The notes beneath the pieces are model-generated. The model was not told the origin of the DNA, did no database searches, and saw nothing but the letters and a program-made list of their open reading frames with translations. DNA of 64,000 bases from Paenibacillus sp. FSL R5-0490 (GTDB lineage: Bacteria; Bacillota; Bacilli; Bacillales; Cytobacillaceae). Below are positions 58,098 to 64,000 of the stretch, piece after piece; within the stretch, counting starts at the first letter, position 1; each line of letters opens with the position of its first letter. The DNA is taken from positions 62,001-126,000 of the forward strand of contig NZ_MRTQ01000010.1 in NCBI RefSeq assembly GCF_001956215.1, written 5' to 3'. The translations under genes and the position numbers were made by a program.

Positions 58098-58212
58098 GTG
58101 TCGGTTCCTTTTTACTATAAGTCTAGTTAAGTTATAAGTCAACAGTATTTAAAGGAAAAGCACAAAGGGAAATTTTCATTGTCAAAGAAGAAGAAAGGAC
58201 GTATAGTTGAAG

Positions 58213-58227
58213 TGAGAATGATAATCA
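58213..58227. promoter_or_regulatory. Fur box, 13/15, before the reductase gene
   Basis: TGAGAATGATAATCA differs from the Fur consensus at two positions. It lies 30 bases before the reductase ATG, with further TAATAATTA-rich half sites to its right. Confidence 0.8.
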
Positions 58228-58256
58228 ATAATAATTGGTTATAGGAGTGAACGGAT

Positions 58257-59306
58257 ATGAAGCAGATGGACATTTTTGATGTAACGGTTATAGGAGGAGG
58301 TCCGGCGGGGCTATACTCTGCCTTTTACAGCGGTTTAAGGGAAATGAAAACGAAACTGATTGAATTTCAGCCGAAGCTGGGCGGAAAGATCCATGTGTAC
58401 CCCGAAAAAATGATTTGGGATGTCGGCGGGTTAACTCCAACTCCTGGAGCAAAGCTGATTGAACAGCTGGTCGAGCAGGGGCTGACCTTTAATCCGACGG
58501 TTGTCCTAAATGAAAAGGTGGAATCCATCAGTAAAAATGAAGATGGAGTTTTTGTTTTAAAAGGGTCTTCAGGAGAAGAGCATTACTCAAAAACAGTGAT
58601 TGTGGCAGTTGGCAGCGGTATTCTAAAGCCGCAAAAGCTGCAAATTGAAGGCGCAGAGCGCTTTGAGGTCTCCAATCTGAACTATACTGTTAAGTCACTT
58701 GCACACTTTAAGGATAAAACAGTTATTGTTTCAGGAGGAGGGAATTCGGCAGTGGATTGGGCCAATGAATTAGAGCCCGTTGCCGGGCAGGTATACATCA
58801 CTTGCAGAAGAGATGCCCTAACTGGTCATGAAGCTCAGGTTTCACAGCTGATGAATAGTTCGGTTATCTGCATTAACCATACCTCCATCACCAAATTAAT
58901 TGCCGGCGGAAATCACGAGGAAATTGAACAGGTGGAATTGACCAATAATGAATCGGGCGAGGTTTCATATCTTGCCATCGATGAAGTGGTGATTAACCAT
59001 GGATATGAGCAGGATACGGAACTCTTGAAAAATAGCAATTTGCATATTAATATGCTGGAAGATTTCTATATTGCCGGTAATGCAAACAGCGAGACGTCAG
59101 TTGAAGGGCTATATGCTGCCGGGGATATTCTTAAGCATGATGGCAAGCTTCACTTGATTGCGGGAGCCTTCCAGGATGCTGCGAATGCAGTCAATAAAGC
59201 GAAGCAGTACATTGAACCTGATGCAGCCGGGGCAGCGATGGTTTCATCACATAATGATGTTTTTAAAAAGAGGAACCGGGAATTGGTGAAGCAACTGGTT
59301 CGCTAG
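58257..59306 (+). CDS. Ferredoxin/flavodoxin-NADP reductase (YcgT/YumC type)
   Basis: The 349-residue flavoprotein has an FAD motif (VIGGGPAGLYSAFYSGL), an NADPH motif (VIVSGGGNSAVDWAN), and the final GLYAAGDILKHDG segment. No CxxC pair is present, so it is not thioredoxin reductase but the FNR2 class. B. subtilis YcgT of this class is Fur-regulated, and a Fur box lies upstream here as well. It probably supplies electrons for ferric-siderophore reduction or to ferredoxins under iron limitation (inference). AGGAGTG precedes the ATG; it is divergent from the importer operon. Confidence 0.9.
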   Translation: MKQMDIFDVTVIGGGPAGLYSAFYSGLREMKTKLIEFQPKLGGKIHVYPEKMIWDVGGLTPTPGAKLIEQLVEQGLTFNPTVVLNEKVESISKNEDGVFVLKGSSGEEHYSKTVIVAVGSGILKPQKLQIEGAERFEVSNLNYTVKSLAHFKDKTVIVSGGGNSAVDWANELEPVAGQVYITCRRDALTGHEAQVSQLMNSSVICINHTSITKLIAGGNHEEIEQVELTNNESGEVSYLAIDEVVINHGYEQDTELLKNSNLHINMLEDFYIAGNANSETSVEGLYAAGDILKHDGKLHLIAGAFQDAANAVNKAKQYIEPDAAGAAMVSSHNDVFKKRNRELVKQLVR

Positions 59307-59385
59307 GGGCATAAGCGCACATAAAATAAGGCTATCCGCACATAAACTATAAAAACACCAGGCAATAAGGCAAAATAGCAGTAAA

Positions 59386-59419
59386 AAAAAGGCCCACACG
59401 ATGTGAGCCGTTTTTTTTT
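59386..59419. terminator. Bidirectional terminator
   Basis: GGCCCACA pairs with TGTGAGCC (one G-U) around a 3-base loop, flanked by A8 on the left and T10 on the right. The stop codon of the leftward gene lies at its right edge. Confidence 0.92.
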
Positions 59420-60632
59420 ACGTACTGATCTTTTCTTTTATCTGTACTTCGGTCCGAATCTGTTTGGATTTAACAAAGAAAGCAGCCGTCATGACTAAGG
59501 ATAGTATACCGAAGATCACGACCATTACCTGAAGTCCAACGGCATCCAGCAGGAATCCTGTCAGCAGGAGCACAATTTGGAAAATAACACGATCAAGCAT
59601 GTTTCGGAAGGAGAAGAATCTTCCGTGGAATTCCTTTGGCACCCTTGTTTGAAAAATGGTGGCTGCAGTTGGGAAGAAGCAGCCAACGGCAAATCCGAAT
59701 ACAAAGAAGGCCGCAATGGATAGAACGGGCACATCCGCAAAGTACAGAAGCAGCTGTGAGACGCCAATGACAAATGAGAAGAAAAATAAAATAGCATATG
59801 GCGAACGCTTTTGGCTGATTTGCTTGACGATAAATGCGCCGAGCATGAAGCCAATTCCTTCTGCAGTATAAATTAACCCTTTAATGGATGAGCTGTCCTG
59901 AAGCTCGCTGATGTTGATGACCATCAGATTGAACCCCCCAAGAAACAGCAGCGGGACCAGGGTTAAGATCAGTGTCATGAATACAATGGGGAGGCCTTTA
60001 ATAATCGGGAAAACCTCCTTGAATCCTCCACTGTTTTTCGCAGATTCTTTTCCAGGGCCTTGCTTTTCCCCTTTTTCTTCGAAGTCCATAAACCAGGTTA
60101 AACCGAATAGAGCCAGATAAGCGACCAGCGACCCGATATAAAGCATGGATAATGGCAGAATGACTAACAGAACACCAGCCAGTGCTGTACCTAATATCCT
60201 CGAAAGAGTGGACACATTCATGTGCACACCATTCAGCTGAAGCAAATCTTTCTCGGCAACTACAAGAGGGATGGCTGCCTGCAGTGCAGGAAAGTAAAAG
60301 GCCGCTGACAATTGAATCATAACCAGGAACAGAACCATCCACCACACAGATCCCGTTTGAATAGCAATCAGCATGAAAATAACACTGATGGCCCTGACAA
60401 ATCCTGCTCCGAGCATTACCGTCTTTTTATTCAGCTGGTCTGTAATTTTGCCGGCAAAGGGGCCGACTGCAATTCCTGCGAGCAAACCGGATGCAAGAAT
60501 AAGTGATTTAAGGAAATCAGAAGGAACCTTTTCCTGCATAAACTCCAGGTTTCCTATAATGCCAAGCCAAAGGCCCAGACCTGCTATAAATTCACCGGTT
60601 AAAAGAATCCACACATTTTTATTTTTCCACAT
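59418..60632 (-). CDS. MFS transporter in the iron island (YfiS-like)
   Basis: The 404-residue protein has about 11-12 membrane helices. Motif A appears as GPFAGKITDQLNKKTVMLG between helices 2 and 3, and the second half shows a VFGFAVGCFFPTAATIF segment. It resembles MFS_3-type siderophore or macrolide exporters, and YfiS is the MFS gene beside yfiY in B. subtilis. Its location between Fur-controlled genes suggests siderophore export (inference). It is divergent from the heme monooxygenase gene and may share the Fur box between them. Confidence 0.85.
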   Translation of the reverse strand: MWKNKNVWILLTGEFIAGLGLWLGIIGNLEFMQEKVPSDFLKSLILASGLLAGIAVGPFAGKITDQLNKKTVMLGAGFVRAISVIFMLIAIQTGSVWWMVLFLVMIQLSAAFYFPALQAAIPLVVAEKDLLQLNGVHMNVSTLSRILGTALAGVLLVILPLSMLYIGSLVAYLALFGLTWFMDFEEKGEKQGPGKESAKNSGGFKEVFPIIKGLPIVFMTLILTLVPLLFLGGFNLMVINISELQDSSSIKGLIYTAEGIGFMLGAFIVKQISQKRSPYAILFFFSFVIGVSQLLLYFADVPVLSIAAFFVFGFAVGCFFPTAATIFQTRVPKEFHGRFFSFRNMLDRVIFQIVLLLTGFLLDAVGLQVMVVIFGILSLVMTAAFFVKSKQIRTEVQIKEKIST

Positions 60633-60722
60633 ATAACGGCCTCACAATTAGTAAAATTTCGATAATCTAAAGATACTATAAACTTACAAAATAATGAATC
60701 TATTTTTTAAAACAGTTGAAAA

Positions 60723-60737
60723 TGAAAATCGTTATCA
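60723..60737. promoter_or_regulatory. Fur box, 13/15, between MFS and heme-monooxygenase genes
   Basis: TGAAAATCGTTATCA matches the 7-1-7 Fur consensus at 13 of 15 positions, with an extra TGAAAA half site beside it and AATTATAATAA to the right. Confidence 0.75.
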
Positions 60738-60774
60738 ATTATAATAACAAAAAAGAACTGAGGAGGAAATAGGC

Positions 60775-61110
60775 ATGTTTATTCAATTAAAGACAATTAT
60801 GGTTAAAGAGGGCCATGGGGATAAAATGGTGGACCGCTTTGCAGGAGAAGGAATCATCGAAGAGCAGCCCGGATTTCTTGATTTGAATGTATTAAAGAAA
60901 AAACAGCGCAGCGGAGAGGAAGAAATCATTGTTATGATCCGCTGGGAATCTGAAGAAGCATGGAAGGCTTGGGAAACAAGCGATGTACATCTTGCTGGCC
61001 ATCGTGCGAATCGCGGGAAGCCAAAGCCTGAATTTATTATTGAAAGCCGCCAGGATGTATATCATGTGCTGGGGCAAAAGCAATACAGAGAGCCTGCAGA
61101 AGTCAAATAA
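60775..61110 (+). CDS. hmoA: Heme-degrading monooxygenase (HmoA/IsdG-like)
   Basis: The 111-residue antibiotic-monooxygenase-fold protein has the HmoA order: FIQLKTIMVKEGHGDKMVDRF, IEEQPGFLDLNVL, then EEIIVMIRWESEEAWKAWETSDVHLAGHR with the heme-ligand His candidates and a PEFIIES C-terminus. It opens heme and frees iron inside the cell. The ATG follows GAGGAGGAA. It has a Fur box upstream and ends at a strong terminator; no heme importer is next to it. Confidence 0.93.
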   Translation: MFIQLKTIMVKEGHGDKMVDRFAGEGIIEEQPGFLDLNVLKKKQRSGEEEIIVMIRWESEEAWKAWETSDVHLAGHRANRGKPKPEFIIESRQDVYHVLGQKQYREPAEVK

Positions 61111-61115
61111 AGCTG

Positions 61116-61149
61116 AAATGCCCATTCATTAAGGGGAATGGGCATTTTT
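61116..61149. terminator. Bidirectional terminator
   Basis: AAATGCCCATTC pairs with GAATGGGCATTT around a short loop, followed by TT. Its left flank is A-rich enough for the leftward permease transcript. Confidence 0.9.
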
Positions 61150-61156
61150 ACTGAAT

Positions 61157-62188
61157 TTATACCTTCATCCCGGAACCTTTTCGGGTCAGCAGCATGAAGA
61201 TCAGGTAGGGTGCACCGATAACCGAGATGACAATCCCGACAGGAATATCAGCTGGTGCCAAAAGGTTTTTGCCAATCATGTCTGCCATGAGCACCAGTGC
61301 TGACCCGATCAGTGCAGACAATGGCAGGCTGCTGAAGTAATTGGGTCCGCACAGCCGCCGTGCCAGATGGGGAGCGAGCAGGCCGATAAAAGCAATTCCG
61401 CCGCCGACAGCCACACATGCTCCTGCAAGGGCAGCAGAAAGGCAAAGAAGCAAGCGGCGTTCAGACTCCACTTTTAAGCCAAGGGCAACCGGAACTTCCT
61501 GCTTAAACTGAAGAAGATTCATGGTCCTTGCTTTATAAAAGGCAGCCGGTATTAGAATCACAATCCATGGCAGCAACGCCCATACATAAGGCCACCCGGT
61601 TCCCCAAATGCTTCCTGTCAGCCAAATGGCCGCCTGCTGAAAATCCTTTGGATCCATTTTCAGCTGCAGAATCATCAGAAGAGCACCGCAGAGAGCATTA
61701 AAACCGAGACCGACAAGGAGAAGGCGTTCCGGGTCTATACCGCCTTTCCAAGAGAACCGGTAAATCAGAGCTGCAATGGCAAGAGCGCCGATAAAAGCGA
61801 AAACGGGCAGAAAAAAAGGTTCAGAGAGCAGGCTTCCTTTTTCCTGCCCGAAAAGATAGATTGAAAAAACGACAGCCAGTCCAGCGCCGGCATTGATTCC
61901 GAGAATGCCCGGGTCAGCGAGGGAGTTCCTGGAAAGTCCCTGAAGAATGCTGCCTGATAGAGCAAGGCCGGCACCAATCAGCATGGCAATGACCATTCTC
62001 GGCAATCTCAGCTGAAATAAAACCAGTTCCTGCCTCGGGGTGCCGCTGCCGGCTAACGTGTTCAGTATTTCAGAAAAACGGATGGGCATCACGCCAGTCG
62101 ACAGGCTCAATACAAAGGTTGCCATGATTATAAAGACAAAGGCTGCCAGCCAGGTTTTGGACTGTCTTAAAGCAAGCTTCCAATCCAT
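61157..62188 (-). CDS. FecCD siderophore permease, second pair (downstream gene)
   Basis: The 343-residue membrane protein has about ten helices and all FecCD hallmarks: LPRMVIAMLIGAGLALSGSILQGLSRNSLADPGILGINAGAGL, GLGFNALCGALL and GGIAFIGLLAPHLARRLCG. It partners the gene at 62188, whose stop overlaps its start by one base (TAATG). No binding protein or ATPase lies beside them, so the pair probably uses the YusV-like ATPase at 57197 and a distant binding protein. Confidence 0.94.
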   Translation of the reverse strand: MDWKLALRQSKTWLAAFVFIIMATFVLSLSTGVMPIRFSEILNTLAGSGTPRQELVLFQLRLPRMVIAMLIGAGLALSGSILQGLSRNSLADPGILGINAGAGLAVVFSIYLFGQEKGSLLSEPFFLPVFAFIGALAIAALIYRFSWKGGIDPERLLLVGLGFNALCGALLMILQLKMDPKDFQQAAIWLTGSIWGTGWPYVWALLPWIVILIPAAFYKARTMNLLQFKQEVPVALGLKVESERRLLLCLSAALAGACVAVGGGIAFIGLLAPHLARRLCGPNYFSSLPLSALIGSALVLMADMIGKNLLAPADIPVGIVISVIGAPYLIFMLLTRKGSGMKV

Positions 62189-63222
62189 TACATATAACCC
62201 CCTTTTCTACGGGATAAATATAGGAAAAACGGAACGCCAATCAAGGCGGTCACTGCGCTGACAGGTGTCTCGAATGGAGGATTGATCATCCGTGCGCCGA
62301 TATCGGCGAGTACGAGGAGAAAGGCACCGGCAATGGCACTTAACGGGATAAGCCATCTGTAATCAGATCCGATGAGCATCCGGACTATATGGGGAACGAC
62401 AAGGCCAATAAAGCCAATCGCACCTGCAATGGAAACGGCTGCGCCGGATAATAGAATAACGGCTATGAGCCCGATCCACCTGACTTTCTGCTGGGATTGG
62501 CCGAGGCCCGCAGCCACTTCTTCCCCTAAAGCCAATATAGTCAGAGAGCGGCTGATCCAAATGGACAGCAGCAGCCCTATGATAACAGCGGGAAGCAGTA
62601 TAAAAACATGCTGCCATTTGGTTCCGGATAGTCCTCCCGCAAACCAGAAGCTCAAGTCCTGTGCCACCTGGAAATACAGGGCAATGCCAGTGGATAGAGC
62701 GCTGAATAATGTGCTTAACGCAGCACCGGCAAGCGTCAAGGTTACAGGAGATATCCGCTCTTTTGAAATCATGGAAAAAGAGAGGACTAGCATAGCGCCA
62801 ACAGCAGAGCCTGCAAATGACCAGACCAGAAGAATCCAGTAGGATCCGCTCGAAACAAATGCTAGCGAAATAGCGATTGCCAGCCCTGCTCCATGGGTGA
62901 TGCCGATGATTGAAGGATCGGCAAGCGGGTTGCGTGTGATTCCCTGCATAATAGTTCCTGCCACCGCAAGTGCTGCCCCAATTAGGGCAGCAGCCAATGC
63001 CCGCGGGATTCGCACTTCCCTGATCAGCTGGTGTTCAATTTGGCCGGCTTGAAAAGAGACAAAAGAGTCCCAAACGACAGAAGGGGAGATCCATATGGCT
63101 CCAAGTCCGATTGAAGCGAGCAGGCCAAAGAAAACAAATACTAAGCCAATTAGGCCCCATTTAATAGATTTTAAGTGAACGGGCTGCAGGGATTCGGTTA
63201 TATCAGCAGCAGTTCTGGCCAT
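62188..63222 (-). CDS. FecCD siderophore permease, second pair (upstream gene)
   Basis: The 344-residue membrane protein has about ten helices and FecCD motifs: IPRALAAALIGAALAVAGTIMQGITRNPLADPSIIGITHGAGL and GAIGFIGLVVPHIVRMLIG. It is the first gene of the second permease pair and starts from ATG after AAAAGGA. A Fur-box-like site lies 38 bases upstream, between it and the divergent AraC gene. Sequence similarity to the first pair shows duplication, and the two pairs probably serve different siderophores. Confidence 0.94.
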   Translation of the reverse strand: MARTAADITESLQPVHLKSIKWGLIGLVFVFFGLLASIGLGAIWISPSVVWDSFVSFQAGQIEHQLIREVRIPRALAAALIGAALAVAGTIMQGITRNPLADPSIIGITHGAGLAIAISLAFVSSGSYWILLVWSFAGSAVGAMLVLSFSMISKERISPVTLTLAGAALSTLFSALSTGIALYFQVAQDLSFWFAGGLSGTKWQHVFILLPAVIIGLLLSIWISRSLTILALGEEVAAGLGQSQQKVRWIGLIAVILLSGAAVSIAGAIGFIGLVVPHIVRMLIGSDYRWLIPLSAIAGAFLLVLADIGARMINPPFETPVSAVTALIGVPFFLYLSRRKGGYM

Positions 63223-63260
63223 GATGATCAGTCCTTTTCTATGTTTTTTTTAAGTGAAAA

Positions 63261-63275
63261 TGAGAATCGTTATCG
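63261..63275. promoter_or_regulatory. Fur-box-like site between permease and AraC genes
   Basis: TGAGAATCGTTATCG matches the 7-1-7 Fur consensus at 12 of 15 positions, with a TGAAAA half site on its left. It can act on both divergent genes. Confidence 0.65.
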
Positions 63276-63360
63276 TCTGAGAAGATCGTAATTAATCTAC
63301 TATCCTTCCACAGCATTTGTCAATTCATATTTCAGGAAAAAGAAGGGAGTGTCTAAATAT

Positions 63361-64000
63361 GATGCTGAAGTGCCATATGTTTGAAATTGAATCATTCAAC
63401 CTGCGTGAGGGCTCTCAGGCAATAAATGAAAAGTACAGTCATTTTATAATCCTATACATATCATCGGGAAAGGGTACTTTGGTAAGCGGGAACCAGAGAT
63501 TGAAGGCTGAAGAGGGCAAAAGCTTCTTCCTTGCGGATTCCTGCACCCTCACATCGTCGTCTTCTTCGCTTCTTTCTGTTTATCTGCTTTCCTGGCCAAA
63601 AGAAGGCGATATGCTGAAAGACTTGTTATCCCGTCCGCTTGCTGACCAGGTCCCTGCAAAAATGGTCCCCCTCTGGGAAGAGATGAAGAAAAGCCGGCAG
63701 GAAAAATCAATTTCGGCCAAATGCAGATTTCAATCCCTGCTCTGGGAGATGCTGTCCATTCTGACAGACGCAACCGAAATCGACAGAATGGAAGAAGCAG
63801 AGGAACTGATCCGGAACAGCCTGTCCCGTCCATTAACCGTTGCGGAATTAGCTTCAAAAGCAAATATGACCCCTGTTACATTTTCAAGGGCTTTCCGCAA
63901 AAGGACTGGAATGACTCCGAAAGAATTTTTAAATGCAGAACGAATGAAGACTGCCAAAAAATTGCTGCTTCAAAAGAAAGGAATTACAGCTAAAGAAGTC
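63361..64000 (+). CDS. AraC-family regulator, Btr-like (partial, cut by the window)
   Basis: The frame starts at ATG (63361) after AGAAGGGAGTG and is still open at the window end, giving 213 visible residues. The N-terminal part resembles a cupin-like sensor (residues about 20-75). Residues about 150-213 begin an AraC DNA-binding domain (SRPLTVAELASKANMTPVTFSRAFRKRTGMTPKEFLNAERMKTAKKLL). Position beside siderophore permeases and the early AraC domain suggest the bacillibactin-regulator (Btr) group, which carries a siderophore-binding domain after the AraC part; that portion would lie outside the window. It is divergent from the permease pair. Confidence 0.82.

Overview
The window looks like chromosome from a low-to-moderate GC, spore-former-type Bacillaceae bacterium, near Cytobacillus/Mesobacillus/Bacillus firmus. 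This is inferred from protein flavour, not from a marker gene. Supporting signs are strong AGGAGG ribosome sites, frequent TTG/GTG starts, Rho-independent terminators after most genes, a sporulation-kinase-type histidine kinase, YusV/YfiY-type iron uptake, and glycine, TPP and yybP-ykoY riboswitches. No rRNA, tRNA, CRISPR array, prophage or intact insertion sequence was seen. The AraC gene at the right edge and a kinase C-terminus at the left edge are cut by the window.

Region by region. 0-10 kb: a phosphodiesterase, a secreted SH3/C39-like protein, the XpaC-TelA pair, a PAS histidine kinase, a small FAD enzyme and a secreted M28 peptidase. 10-22 kb: metabolite and drug transporters, a dehydrogenase, an MBL hydrolase, a TerD-zinc ribbon-TerB fusion divergent from a glycerophosphodiesterase, a glutaminyl-tRNA synthetase (unusual in Bacilli) and a carboxylesterase. 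22-31 kb: a TPR-dynamin GTPase, then a hybrid kinase, a CheR-like methyltransferase and a PP2C response regulator. That trio matches the RsbK/RsbM/RsbY input module for the stress sigma factor SigB, and SigB-like promoters lie before the kinase and the phosphatase. 31-36 kb: aspartate kinase, a secreted helical protein, an MFS pump, and purU behind a tandem glycine riboswitch. 36-45 kb: a frameshifted phoD with tatA but no tatC, a manganese (yybP-ykoY) riboswitch leading into an FbpB-like small gene and terC, small membrane proteins, and a lactate oxidase-type enzyme. 45-54 kb: a DUF302 gene behind a CsoR/CstR-like operator, two separate TPP riboswitch units (thiW, tenA), an envelope operon (deacetylase, DedA, GT28 glycosyltransferase) and Mn-catalase with a SigB-like promoter. 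54-64 kb: an iron island with four Fur-box-like sites, holding a complete siderophore ABC importer, a YcgT-like ferredoxin-NADP reductase, an exporter-like MFS protein, a heme monooxygenase, a second permease pair without its own ATPase or binding protein, and an AraC regulator.

The least explained signal is an invariant 20-bp perfect palindrome, TCAATCAAACGTTTGATTGA, found five times in 64 kb. Every copy lies at or just beyond a gene 3' end. Its sequence is fixed while its flanks differ, two copies supply the stop codon of a gene, and one is the centre of a 42-bp perfect palindrome between convergent genes. It behaves like a protein-recognised site or a miniature dispersed element, not an ordinary terminator.
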